The position numbers and the translations under genes were made by a program. This document shows, in pieces, positions 8,047 through 16,395 of a stretch of 41,966 nt of DNA (position 1 is its first letter; each line of letters starts with the position of its first letter). The stretch is from Akkermansiaceae bacterium (GTDB lineage: Bacteria; Verrucomicrobiota; Verrucomicrobiia; Verrucomicrobiales; Akkermansiaceae). The DNA is taken from positions 1 through 41,966 of the forward strand of contig CAIZNN010000027.1 in the NCBI GenBank assembly GCA_903934285.1, written 5' to 3'. Under the pieces are notes generated by a model, which saw only the letters and a program-made list of their open reading frames with translations, was not told where the DNA came from and made no database searches.

Positions 8047-10761
8047 ATGAAGATTGGCGAACTCCTGCTGCTGCACCACTCCCATCTGGATATCGGCTAC
8101 ACCCATCCGCCGCCGGTGGTCTGGGAGTTGCATGACCGCTGTCTCGACGAGGCCATCGACCTTTGCGAAGCCACCGCCACGTTCCCCGAGGGCAGCCGCT
8201 GCAAGTGGACCTGTGAGGTAACCAAGGCGGTGCTCCATTGGCTCGAATCCGCCAGCCCCGCGCAAGTCGCGCGCCTGCAACAACTCGTCGCCAACGGCCA
8301 GTTCTCCTTCGGCGCCATGCTCTATCACTGGACCGCGTTGCATCCCGAGGACCTCCTCCACGCCAGCCTCCAGCCACTCAAAAAATTGCGCGCCGTGCTC
8401 GGTGCCACGTTTGGTGTCGCCATCCAGACCGATGTGAATGGCGTGCCGTGGTCGACGGCCGACCTGCTGTTGGATGCCGGCATCAACCGGCTGATGATGA
8501 ACATCAACATCCACATGGGCGGCTATCCGTTGTCACGCCCGACGATTTTCCGCTGGCAGGCACCCAGCGGTCGCGAACTCACCGTGTTCAGCGGCGAACA
8601 TTACAACACCTTCAGCCGCGAGGCCGGACTCAAACACCCCGACTTCTCGCTCCAGCGCATGGCGCAAGGCCTCGACCGCTATTTCACCTGCCTGGCCGCC
8701 AAGGGCTGGCAACATGACTTCGCCATCCTCACCGCCACCCACCCGATGATGGACGACAACGGGCCGCCCAACCCGGAATTGCCCGGATTGGTTAGACAGT
8801 GGAACGCCAGCGGCAACCTGCCGTTCATCCGCCTCGTTTCAGTGGACGAAATCTTTGATAAAATCGCCACCCTCGAGCCGGCCCGCATCCCGCTCCACAC
8901 CGGTGACTGGACCGACTTCTGGACCAGCGGCGTGGCCGCCTCGGCACTGGATGTGACGCTGGCGCGGCGCGCCCACGGCGCGTTGTGGGCGGCCAAGGCG
9001 CTCGCCACCCAACTGCCAATCCCGGCACAAGCCAAGACCACGGCCACCACCGCCGCCGCCGATGAGAAGATGCATTTGGCCAACGAACACACCTGGAATT
9101 CCTATGCCTCAACCGGGGCTTTGGGCGTGGCTGGCACCGGCAAAATCGAGCCGATCCCAGTGGCCGAGCTGGCCATCGACAAATCGGAGAAATGCGCCGG
9201 CGCGCTGTCGTTGGCCCGTTTGGCGCGCCGCGACGCGCTGGACGTTTTGGCGGGCAATCCGGCGCAATCCCGCACCCAGGAAGGCCTGCTGCTCTTCAAC
9301 CCGAGCGAACTGCCGCGCACCGTGTGCTTGCGCATGACCCCCGATTTGGCCGCCGGCACTTACCACTTGGTCGGCGGCACCAAACACCGCCTGGACGTGA
9401 TCGAAGATATCCAGCGCGACACCCCTGCCACCGCTTGGTATGGCCCGGTCGAGCTGCCACCCTTGGCGCTCAAAACCGTCAAACTCACCACCCTCGGGCG
9501 CGACGCCGTGGCCGCTGGCCTCTGCCGCTCCCCAGGCGAGATCGCCAGCCGCTTCTGGTGCCTGCGATACCATACCGCCACCGGCGCCATCACCTCGCTG
9601 GTGCATCTGGCTTCCGGCCGCGAGTGCTTCGACGCCACGACCGGCTTCGCACTTTTCGGCCCGCTGCAGGAGACCGTCGCCGAACCAAGCCAGCACGGCA
9701 AGGATCTCAACGATCCGCGCTTCGATCTGTTCCGTGTGACCGAAGCCACCTTCGACGAGGTGATCCACGCCGATATCGCCGACTGGGCCACCGACTGGAA
9801 AGCCAGGCACACCCCTCCCACCCACGTCACGCGGGTCGAAACCCTCCTCGATGCCGATGGCGTGCACCTGAACCGGTATTTGCAAATGCCCGGGGTCAGC
9901 GGCGAGATGCAGCAGACCATCTCGTTGCCCGCCCACGAAGACCGGGTGCGCTTTGAGGCCTACTTCAACAAGGCCGACGATGCCAACCCGGAATCATTGT
10001 TCTTCACTTTCCCCTTCAACATCGAGGACGCACAAGCGCATTTCGACACCGCCGGCGTCGCGCTGGCCTATGACAAGGAACAATTGCCCGGCGCCTGCCG
10101 CGACTGGTTCACCGCCGGCTCGTTCGTCGCGGTGGCTGGCGCACCACATGCCGGCCATGCCGGCCATGCCGGCCATGCCGGCCATGCCGGCGGCTGCCTG
10201 ACCTTGGCCTGCCCCGATGCCCCCCTATTTCACTTGGGCGGCTTCAACTACGCACGCCGCCTCCGGGATGTGTCGCACCTCAATCACGCGCTGGTCATGG
10301 CGTGGCCCACTAACAATTACTGGAACACCAACTTCAAGGCCTCTCAACCCGGCTGGTTACGCTTTCGCTATGACCTGGCCTACACCCCGGCCTACAACCC
10401 CGCCTGGTCCGCCAGCTTCGCCTCCGCCGCGCGCCGCCCGGTCATCTTCCACCCGGTGGTCAACATGGCCGACGCGATTGCAGATGGCGCACTCATCGCC
10501 GGCCTGGGGGCCGACACCACTGTCGTTTCGCTCAAGCCCGGCCCCTGTGGCGCGTTGCTCGTCGGCCTGCGCAACCATGCCGCCACACCGCGCCTGATCC
10601 GGCCCACCTTTCCGGGCCGGTCCGCCGTGGCGCTGCTGCGCCTCAATGCGTTGGACGAAGACATCCAGGTGTTGTCGCTTGACGCCCCGGTCGAACTTGC
10701 CGGCCGCGCCACCACATGGTTGCGCGTGGCGTTTGACCAACCCGCCGCCACGCCAGCATAA
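8047..10761 (+). CDS. GH38-like glycoside hydrolase (alpha-mannosidase superfamily)
   Basis: 904 residues, no signal peptide, so cytoplasmic. The first residues carry the GH38-type metal-binding signature HSHLDIGYTH (about 11-20). IQTDVNGVPWSTADLL (about 125-140) lies where GH38 enzymes place the nucleophile aspartate, and TATHPMMDDNGPPN follows near 233. DWTDFWTSG (about 295) and ALWAAKAL come before a long C-terminal all-beta region like the GH38 C-terminal domains, with typical LEVxR- and HYDxxTGAITSL-like strands. The assignment as retaining alpha-mannosidase-like is at superfamily level; several similar proteins are only annotated as GH38-related. The operon position after a symporter and a Gfo/Idh enzyme suggests hydrolysis or processing of an imported glycoside. 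A 9-bp tandem repeat encodes (His-Ala-Gly)n near residue 701-715. Confidence 0.75.
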   Translation: MKIGELLLLHHSHLDIGYTHPPPVVWELHDRCLDEAIDLCEATATFPEGSRCKWTCEVTKAVLHWLESASPAQVARLQQLVANGQFSFGAMLYHWTALHPEDLLHASLQPLKKLRAVLGATFGVAIQTDVNGVPWSTADLLLDAGINRLMMNINIHMGGYPLSRPTIFRWQAPSGRELTVFSGEHYNTFSREAGLKHPDFSLQRMAQGLDRYFTCLAAKGWQHDFAILTATHPMMDDNGPPNPELPGLVRQWNASGNLPFIRLVSVDEIFDKIATLEPARIPLHTGDWTDFWTSGVAASALDVTLARRAHGALWAAKALATQLPIPAQAKTTATTAAADEKMHLANEHTWNSYASTGALGVAGTGKIEPIPVAELAIDKSEKCAGALSLARLARRDALDVLAGNPAQSRTQEGLLLFNPSELPRTVCLRMTPDLAAGTYHLVGGTKHRLDVIEDIQRDTPATAWYGPVELPPLALKTVKLTTLGRDAVAAGLCRSPGEIASRFWCLRYHTATGAITSLVHLASGRECFDATTGFALFGPLQETVAEPSQHGKDLNDPRFDLFRVTEATFDEVIHADIADWATDWKARHTPPTHVTRVETLLDADGVHLNRYLQMPGVSGEMQQTISLPAHEDRVRFEAYFNKADDANPESLFFTFPFNIEDAQAHFDTAGVALAYDKEQLPGACRDWFTAGSFVAVAGAPHAGHAGHAGHAGHAGGCLTLACPDAPLFHLGGFNYARRLRDVSHLNHALVMAWPTNNYWNTNFKASQPGWLRFRYDLAYTPAYNPAWSASFASAARRPVIFHPVVNMADAIADGALIAGLGADTTVVSLKPGPCGALLVGLRNHAATPRLIRPTFPGRSAVALLRLNALDEDIQVLSLDAPVELAGRATTWLRVAFDQPAATPA
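10147..10191 (+). repeat. Five tandem copies of a 9-bp unit (CATGCCGGC) inside the GH38-like gene
   Basis: Five identical copies of CATGCCGGC run in frame and encode repeated His-Ala-Gly within the C-terminal beta domain. The unit length keeps the frame when copies are gained or lost, so the site could vary in length without breaking the gene. Confidence 0.9.
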
Positions 10762-10832
10762 GGCCGCGAGCCATGCCCCACGCCCGCCGCCGGAAAAAAT
10801 CCCAAAGCGTTTGGCTGACTGGGACAACACTT

Positions 10833-10912
10833 GGTACTGAGCCTGTGTGCTCTGGCGTCGCCGTTCCCATTGTCCATAAACATAATGCCAGCCATTACCT
10901 TATTGACAACGG
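10833..10912 (+). repeat. Left flanking repeat of the REP-type transposase
   Basis: This begins with GGTACTGAGCCTGTGT (10833-10848) and ends with ATAATGCCAGCCATTA (10882-10897) followed by a TTGACA-containing stretch. Both blocks recur in the same order on the other side of the transposase at 12352-12454. TAATG and CATTA form a small hairpin around CCAGC. CCGTT (10861-10865) and AACGG (10908-10912) can pair outside it. TTGACA (10903-10908) with TATTCC 17 bases later (10926-10931) might also act as a promoter for the transposase; if so, its start site would lie near the first ATG, favouring a later start codon. Confidence 0.7.
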
Positions 10913-10937
10913 CTGCTAAATCCGATATTCCCGCTAC

Positions 10938-12305
10938 ATGAAAACGAATCGTTGGTTGGGAGTGCTGAATTCCGTGTCTGATAGCAGGTCTGGTGGCGGC
11001 GGGACGAGGCGGCGTGGGGCGGCGGCGCTGGCGACTGGCGGGGAGATGGAAGCGGTGGCAGCAACTGCGGCAGGCGAAACGGCAGGCGAAACGGCAGGCG
11101 GAACGGCAGGCGAAACGGCAGGCGGAACGGCGGCCGCGGTGGAGGGGATGGATGCGACAATGGAACCCAAGCCACGAGTGCTCTCGCCCTTGGAACGGAT
11201 TGAATTGCCGACGGGAGCCAGCCTTGGCCGGGTGTTTGCACGGGGCTGGAAGGGCGGGCGGCAGCGGATCGTGCTGAGTCCGACGGAGGGCGCGAGCTAT
11301 CACATCATGAGCCGCACCGCAGGCGGCGAACACTTGCTCGGCGAGACGGAAAAAGAAGCGCTGCGCCGCCTGATGTGGCGCTTGGCCCGCTTCGCCGGTG
11401 TGGAAATCCGCACCTACGCGGTCATGGATAACCATTTTCATATCCTCGCGCGGGTGCCGGCCCACGACGAGTTCGTGGCGCAATTCGCCGGTCCGGGCGG
11501 CGAGGAACGCTTGCTCGACCACCTGCTCCTGCTGTATTCGCGACACTACGTGGCGGCGTTGCGGGTGGAGTTGGCAGACCTGCGGAAACGCGGGATGCCG
11601 GAGGAGGCGGACGCACTCATCGCGGGCTATCTGCGGCGGATGTGCAATCTGCCGGTGTTTGTGAAGGAGCTGAAAGAGCGGTTTACGCGCTGGCACAACA
11701 GGCACCGGGACCGGCGCGGGACGCTGTGGATGGAACGCTTCAAAAGCGTGCTGGTGGAGGACGGCGAGGCGCTGCGCACGATGGCCGCCTACATCGACCT
11801 CAACCCGGTGCGGGCGGGAATGGTGAAAGATCCGAAAGATTACCGGTGGTGCGGCTACGGCGAAGCGATGGGCGGCGGCAAGGCGGCCCGCCTGGGACTG
11901 TGCCAGGTGGCCGGTCACGGCGAGCGCGGCGAGACGGCTTGGGACACCCCCGCCGTGGCCAAGGGCATGAGCGCGGCGGAAGTCTATCGCTGCTGGTTGT
12001 TTGAGGATGGGAAGACCCGCCAGACCCGCGGGGACAAGGCAACCAAGGGCGGGTTTTCCACCGAGGCCGCAGAGGTGGAGAAAAAGCGGAAGGGGAAATT
12101 GAGCCGGGCCGCGTTGCTGCGCTGCCGGGTGCGGTATTTTTCCGACGGGTTGGTGCTGGGCACCAAATCCTATGTGGACGGGGTGTTTGAGACCTATCGC
12201 GGGCATTTCGGGCCGAAGCGAACGAGCGGCGCGCGGGCGCTGCGCGAAGACGCCCAAGGCAGCCTGTTCACCGCACGCCAGTTGTCAGTGAGAACGGTGG
12301 GGTGA
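10938..12305 (+). mobile_element. REP-associated tyrosine transposase (Y1/HUH family, TnpA-REP-like)
   Basis: 455 residues as read from ATG at 10938. The core matches REP-associated Y1 transposases: YHIMSRTAGGEHLL near residue 117, the HUH motif in YAVMDNHFHILARV (near 158-171), a GTLWMERFKSVLVED segment, and MAAYIDLNPVRAGMV (near 283), which carries the catalytic tyrosine. Such enzymes are single-copy housekeeping transposases that nick and spread short palindromic REP sequences. The first 70 residues are low-complexity (Gly/Thr/Ala/Glu) and encoded by a 12-bp tandem repeat. ATG at 11148, directly behind GGAGGGG, or ATG at 11160 may be the true start. The C-terminal 130 residues are an extension beyond the core domain. 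Flanking direct repeats at 10833 and 12352 fit mobilisation by this enzyme. Confidence 0.85.
11069..11128 (+). repeat. Five tandem copies of a 12-bp unit (GGCAGGCGAAAC) at the transposase 5' end
   Basis: Units at 11069, 11081, 11093, 11105 and 11117 differ only by A/G at one position and encode Ala-Gly-Glu/Gly-Thr repeats. The stretch lies upstream of the conserved domain and of the better ribosome-binding site at 11141-11145, so it may be leader sequence and not coding. Confidence 0.9.
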
Positions 12306-12351
12306 TGTCATGATGTTCAAGCAGGGCATTTGGCTGGTCGGGGCTATGCCG

Positions 12352-12454
12352 GGTACTGAGCCTGTGTCCGCTGCCACCGCCGGTGATCGCCGGGTGCTGA
12401 CTTCTTGGGGACAATTGCCACTATAATGCCAGCCATTAAGTTGTTGACAGTGGC
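12352..12454 (+). repeat. Right flanking repeat of the REP-type transposase
   Basis: GGTACTGAGCCTGTGT (12352-12367) and ATAATGCCAGCCATTA (12423-12438) are exact copies of the two blocks on the left side, 16 of 16 bases each. The second is followed by AGTTGTTGACAGTGG, related to the left copy. GCCACT (12417-12422) and AGTGGC (12449-12454) pair around the inner small hairpin, so the whole unit is palindromic. The sequence between the two shared blocks differs in length and content from the left copy. Confidence 0.75.
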
Positions 12455-12660
12455 GGGTTGGGCATGCGGCGCGTCTTTCAAGACGAGGAGGGGCGCGGAG
12501 TTGGACGACGCGGGCATGGCGGTTGGTTTGCGCTCGCGGTGGAGGTTACCCAGTGGCCAGGGGTGCTTCGAGGCCTTGAGGGTGCAGCAACCGGCAACCA
12601 GCATCGAGCAACCCGCGGCGAGCAAAGGTGGGGTGGGGTCATGGCCCGGCTAACATGACG

Positions 12661-12682
12661 AGCTCAGCACCGATGCTGAGCT
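12661..12682. repeat. Perfect hairpin with 9-bp stem, REP-like
   Basis: AGCTCAGCA and TGCTGAGCT form a perfect nine-base stem around CCGA. GGTACT, the first six bases of the flanking repeats, follows directly (12683-12688). A palindrome next to a short conserved tag is the usual form of a REP element. There is no T-run after it, so it is a poor terminator. Confidence 0.6.
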
Positions 12683-12829
12683 GGTACTCAAAAAGCTTTG
12701 CGATTCCGCGCACGGAGGCTGATTGAGCCAATCGCCCCTTGGCCCCCCCACGTCAAAACCACGCTTGACGCCACGGCCGGGAAGCGGGACCTTGGCCGCG
12801 CGCGACATTGCCCGTTACGCACCCGTTGC

Positions 12830-13699
12830 ATGCACCCGATCACTGCCAAAATCCAACTCAGCCCGAACGTCACCCGGCTCGATGTCGAGGCCCGCCGCAT
12901 CGCCGAAATCCGCCAGCCCGGCCAGTTCGTCATCGTGCGCCGCGGCAACGGCGCCGAACGCATCCCGCTGACCATCGCCGACGCCGACCCGGCCCGCGGC
13001 ACCATCACGCTGGTGATCCAGGCAGTTGGGAAATCCACCCGTGAGCTGGTCGCCCTTGAGCCTGGCGAAGCGATCTTGGATATCTCCGGCCCGCTCGGCC
13101 ATCCCACCGAGATGATCGCCGCCGGCCGTGCCGTGTGCGTCGGCGGCGGCGTGGGCACCGCCGTGGTCCACCCGATCGCCCAGGGCTTGCACCAGCGCGG
13201 CGTCGAGGTCATCAGCATTATCGGCGGCCGCTCGCGCGAATGGGTCATTTTTGAGGAGGAATTGCGCCGCCTCGGCCAGGTGGTGGTGTGTACCGACGAC
13301 GGCAGCTACGGCCGCCCGGGGTTTGTGACCGACGCCACCCGCGACGTGTTAGAAGCTGGCGGTGTCGACATCGTCTATGCGGTCGGCCCGGTGCCGATGA
13401 TGCGGGCGGTGGCCGATCTAACACGCCCCTACGGTGTGCGCACCATCGTGTCGCTCAACCCGGTGATGGTCGATGGCACGGGCATGTGCGGCGGTTGCCG
13501 GGTGGACATCGGCGGCCACACCAAGTTTGCCTGTGTGGATGGCCCGGAATTCGACGGTCATCTGGTGGATTTCGACTTGTTAGCCGAGCGGCTCGGCACC
13601 TATCGCGAATTTGAGCAACAAGCCAAGACTGCCTGCGACGCCGGCAGCTGCCGCGTCGGGCTTGTGCGTCCAGCACCAACCCCCGCCCCCCAACCGTGA
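12830..13699 (+). CDS. nfnA: Ferredoxin-NADP reductase / sulfide dehydrogenase small (NfnA-like) subunit
   Basis: 289 residues. An FAD-binding ferredoxin-reductase-type barrel (about 1-95, with RRGNGAERIPLTIAD) is followed by an NAD(P)-binding domain (CVGGGVGTAVVHPIAQ near 104; YAVGPVPMM near 186). A C-terminal [2Fe-2S] site has DGTGMCGGCRVDIG and a later FACVDGPEFDGH. This matches NfnA / SudB, the partner of a GltA-like large subunit. In anaerobes the NfnAB complex transfers electrons between NADH, reduced ferredoxin and NADP, often by flavin-based bifurcation. The start at ATG 12830 (MHPITAKIQLSP) was chosen because the 44 codons upstream show no family similarity. Its TGA overlaps the GTG of the next gene as GTGA, so the two subunits are translationally coupled. 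Confidence 0.9.
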   Translation: MHPITAKIQLSPNVTRLDVEARRIAEIRQPGQFVIVRRGNGAERIPLTIADADPARGTITLVIQAVGKSTRELVALEPGEAILDISGPLGHPTEMIAAGRAVCVGGGVGTAVVHPIAQGLHQRGVEVISIIGGRSREWVIFEEELRRLGQVVVCTDDGSYGRPGFVTDATRDVLEAGGVDIVYAVGPVPMMRAVADLTRPYGVRTIVSLNPVMVDGTGMCGGCRVDIGGHTKFACVDGPEFDGHLVDFDLLAERLGTYREFEQQAKTACDAGSCRVGLVRPAPTPAPQP

Positions 13700-15102
13700 A
13701 CGAACCCAAACTCCCGCTCAAGGAGCGCATGAAGATCGACCGGCAAGCGATGCCGGAACAAGACGCCACCCAACGCAGCGGCAATTTTCTCGAAGTGAAC
13801 CTCGGCTTCAGCGAGAAAATTGCCTTGTTAGAAGCGCAGCGTTGCATCCAATGCAAGGAGCCGAAATGCGTGCAAGGATGCCCGGTGATGGTCAACATCC
13901 CGCGCTTTTTGGGGTTCATCGTGGAGGGCGATCTGCCTGCCGCCGCCCGCAGCTTGTTTGGCGACAACGCGCTGCCGGCCGTCACCGGGCGGGTGTGCCC
14001 GCAGGAAACCCAGTGCGAGATCCAGTGCGTGCGCGGCATCAAGAGCAAACCGGTGGCCATCGGCTATCTGGAGCGTTTCGTCGCCGATTGGGCGCGGGCC
14101 CACAGTGGGGTGGTCAAGATCGAAGCCCGCGCGCCGACCGGCAAGAAGGTGGCCATCGTCGGTGGCGGTCCGGCCGGCCTGACGGCCGCGGGCGAGTTGG
14201 TCAAGTGCGGCCATGAGGTTACGGTGTACGAGGCCTTGCACAAGCCGGGCGGCGTGTTGGTGTATGGCATTCCCGAGTTCCGCCTGCCTAAATTGATTGT
14301 CGAGGAGGAAGTCGAGCGTTTGGTGCAAGCCGGCGTGAAAATCGAAAACAACGTGGTGGTTGGCCGCACCTATACGCTGCCGGAATTGCGGGCGCAATTC
14401 GATGCGGTGTTCATCGCCAACGGTGCCGGCCTGCCGGTGTTCATGAACGTGCCCGGCGAGAACCTCAAGGGCGTCTATTCGGCCAATGAATATCTAACAC
14501 GCGTGAACCTGATGGAAGCCTATGCGCTGGATTCCGACACCCCTATCCTGCGCGCCCGGCGCGTGGCGGTGGTGGGCGGCGGCAACGTCGCCATGGACGC
14601 GGTGCGCACCGCCAAGCGCCTCGGTGCCGAGCGCGCCATCCTGGTGTATCGCCGCAGCCGCGCGGAGATGCCGGCCCGCGTCGAGGAGGTGCATCACGCG
14701 GATGCCGAAGGGGTTGATTTTGAAAACCTGGTGGCGCCGCTCGAGGTGATCGGCAATGACAAAAAATGGGTCACCGGCCTCAAATGCCAGCGCATGGAAC
14801 TGGGCGCGCCCGACGCCTCCGGCCGGCGCAGCCCGATCCCCGTCCCCGGTTCCGAATTTGTGTTGGATTGCGATGCCGTGGTGGTGGCCATAGGCACCCG
14901 TGCCAATCCTCTGCTTACCGCCACTTGCCCCGACCTCAAGCGCAACCGTTGGGGCAACATCGAGGTGGATGACAAGGGCATGACCAGCATCCCCGGCATC
15001 TTCGCCGGCGGCGACATCGTCCGCGGCGCGGCCACCGTCATCCTCGCCATGGGCGATGGCAAACGCAGCGCCCAGGCGATCGATGCCTATCTGATGGACT
15101 GA
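13696..15102 (+). CDS. nfnB: NADPH-dependent glutamate synthase-like / NfnB large subunit
   Basis: 468 residues from GTG at 13696. The N-terminal part has [4Fe-4S] ligands in CIQCKEPKCVQGCP and CPQETQCEIQC (about 49-115). An FAD site GGGPAGLTAAGEL lies near 154, followed by the KPGGVLVYGIPEFRLPK segment. The NADPH site GGGNVAMDAVRTAKRLG is near 295, and the FAD-contacting GIFAGGDIVRGAATVI near 434. This is the homotetrameric glutamate-synthase small-subunit / NfnB family. The preceding nfnA, with a four-base overlap, makes the NfnAB ferredoxin:NADP oxidoreductase assignment better than glutamate synthase, since no large GltB is present. It would balance NADH, NADPH and ferredoxin pools in a fermentative cell. 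Confidence 0.9.
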   Translation: MNEPKLPLKERMKIDRQAMPEQDATQRSGNFLEVNLGFSEKIALLEAQRCIQCKEPKCVQGCPVMVNIPRFLGFIVEGDLPAAARSLFGDNALPAVTGRVCPQETQCEIQCVRGIKSKPVAIGYLERFVADWARAHSGVVKIEARAPTGKKVAIVGGGPAGLTAAGELVKCGHEVTVYEALHKPGGVLVYGIPEFRLPKLIVEEEVERLVQAGVKIENNVVVGRTYTLPELRAQFDAVFIANGAGLPVFMNVPGENLKGVYSANEYLTRVNLMEAYALDSDTPILRARRVAVVGGGNVAMDAVRTAKRLGAERAILVYRRSRAEMPARVEEVHHADAEGVDFENLVAPLEVIGNDKKWVTGLKCQRMELGAPDASGRRSPIPVPGSEFVLDCDAVVVAIGTRANPLLTATCPDLKRNRWGNIEVDDKGMTSIPGIFAGGDIVRGAATVILAMGDGKRSAQAIDAYLMD

Positions 15103-15117
15103 TTTGAAGCGCAGCTC

Positions 15118-15168
15118 CGCCGATCCGCAGCTCATAACCACATGATGAAGGCATCATCTGTCATCGCA
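15118..15168 (+). pseudogene. Duplicated fragment of the DUF1080 gene start (5' remnant)
   Basis: The stretch 15136-15168 matches 21017-21049, the leader and first codons of the DUF1080 gene, at 30 of 33 bases. The match extends upstream through a shared CCGATCCGC with a few gaps. The copy keeps an ATG ATG and codons for Lys-Ala-Ser-Ser-Val-Ile-Ala but then loses all similarity. It is a broken copy, or the end of a recombination event, left between nfnB and the dehydrogenase. The rest of the 15103-15333 gap holds nothing recognised. Confidence 0.6.
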
Positions 15169-15333
15169 CTTTGCAGCGTGAAAGTTAGGGAATGGCCAGT
15201 GAACCAAGTGCCAATCCAAATCGTCGGGTGACAGGGCAGCCAGTGATGGTTTGCATGGTATATAACTTAGCTCGGGCCCGACTTTGCTGATTCCCCTTCA
15301 GGGTTCCGACAGCTATCGGGAATGCCCTGTCTC

Positions 15334-16395
15334 CTACTTGATTTCCTCGTCGAAGACCACGGCTACTTTGCCGCATTTGCCTTCTGCCATCAGCGCGTAT
15401 GCTTCTGCTGCCTGGTCAAGTGTGAAACGGTGTGTGACCAGGTCTTCGGGGTGGATTCCCCAGCGGACAATGCGTTCGACCAGTTCTTCCATTTTCCAGA
15501 TGGACGTCACCCACGAGCCGTAGATGGTTTTCTGGTCGTGGATGATGTCCGGGCTTGGGTTGAATTCCACCGTTCCGCCCTCGCCAATCATCACCATTTT
15601 CCCCCATTGGCGGGTGGCACGGATACAAAGCTGGCGAGCCAAGGCATGCCCTGAACAGTCCACCGTCTTCTCGAATCCTTTGCCTTTGGTCTCTGCCATG
15701 ACTTGTGCCAAGGTGTCAGATCCGGAGACATACACCGCGTCGGCCAGGCGCATTTGCCTGGCGATTTCGCAACGCTCAGCAACGGTATCGACGCCAACAA
15801 GTCGCTGTGCGCCCATGGCTTTTGCAAGCATCAGGGCGGCCAAACCCACAGGTCCCAAACCGGTGACCAACACGGCATCGTTGCCGCTGACACCGATTTT
15901 TTCCAAGCCTTCGTAGACGGTTCCAAAACCGCAAGCCACCTGGGCGCCGTCTGTGTAAGTCAATTCGTCGGGAAGCAATACCAAGTCTTTTTCCTCGGCT
16001 ATCATGTATTCGCTCATGCCGCCGTCGCGTTGCCAACCATAGGCAGCACGTGATTCGCTGGAGCAAGAGATCATGTATCCACGGCGACAATCGTTGCAAC
16101 ATCCGCAGCCCGAAATGTGATAAACAACCACGCGGTCGCCAATTTTGAAGCGTCTCATGCCCGGGCCGCAAGCGATGATTTGTCCGGCGGGTTCGTGGCC
16201 TGCGATTTTGTTCTGGTAACCTTCAGGTCCCTTGCCCAAGTGCTCGCGATAAATGGCGCGGATATCACTGCCGCATATGGTTGATGATTTTGTTTTGAGC
16301 AACACCTGCCCGTGGCCGGGAGTTGGGAATTCTACTTCCTTGAAAATTACCGTGCTATTGCCTGGCAAGAAAGCACTGTTTGATTTTAGTGTCAT
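15334..16395 (-). CDS. Zinc-dependent medium-chain alcohol/polyol dehydrogenase
   Basis: 353 residues, the standard length for zinc MDR dehydrogenases. Catalytic zinc ligands are C41 (TICGSD) and H67-E68 (GHEPAG). Structural zinc cysteines are C97, C100, C103 and C111. The Rossmann glycine motif GLGPVG is at 179-184, with D203 as the NAD-type acidic residue (VGVDT). Enzymes of this group oxidise polyols, threonine or sugars such as sorbitol and galactitol in the cytoplasm. The gene stands alone on the minus strand between nfnB and the phosphoesterase gene. Its base composition is visibly less GC-rich than its neighbours and it uses more A/T-ending codons (GCA, GGT, TTT). This suggests a more recent acquisition. 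The substrate is unknown. Confidence 0.9.
   Translation of the reverse strand: MTLKSNSAFLPGNSTVIFKEVEFPTPGHGQVLLKTKSSTICGSDIRAIYREHLGKGPEGYQNKIAGHEPAGQIIACGPGMRRFKIGDRVVVYHISGCGCCNDCRRGYMISCSSESRAAYGWQRDGGMSEYMIAEEKDLVLLPDELTYTDGAQVACGFGTVYEGLEKIGVSGNDAVLVTGLGPVGLAALMLAKAMGAQRLVGVDTVAERCEIARQMRLADAVYVSGSDTLAQVMAETKGKGFEKTVDCSGHALARQLCIRATRQWGKMVMIGEGGTVEFNPSPDIIHDQKTIYGSWVTSIWKMEELVERIVRWGIHPEDLVTHRFTLDQAAEAYALMAEGKCGKVAVVFDEEIK

Larger units (their letters stand above)
12306..12829. other. Non-coding stretch between the transposase and nfnA, with REP-like repeats
   Basis: No convincing gene is visible. The short frames on both strands have poor composition and no recognisable domain. The stretch contains the right flanking repeat (12352-12454) and a hairpin (12661-12682). 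The frame of nfnA stays open upstream to 12698, but the protein similarity begins only at 12830. Confidence 0.7.

Noticed and set aside
10147-10191. CRISPR-like array
   Set aside because: Units are 9 bp without spacers, in frame within a gene; it is a simple tandem repeat.
10392-12257. Minus-strand open frame of 621 codons
   Set aside because: Antisense to the transposase and the end of the GH38-like gene; proline- and arginine-rich shadow.
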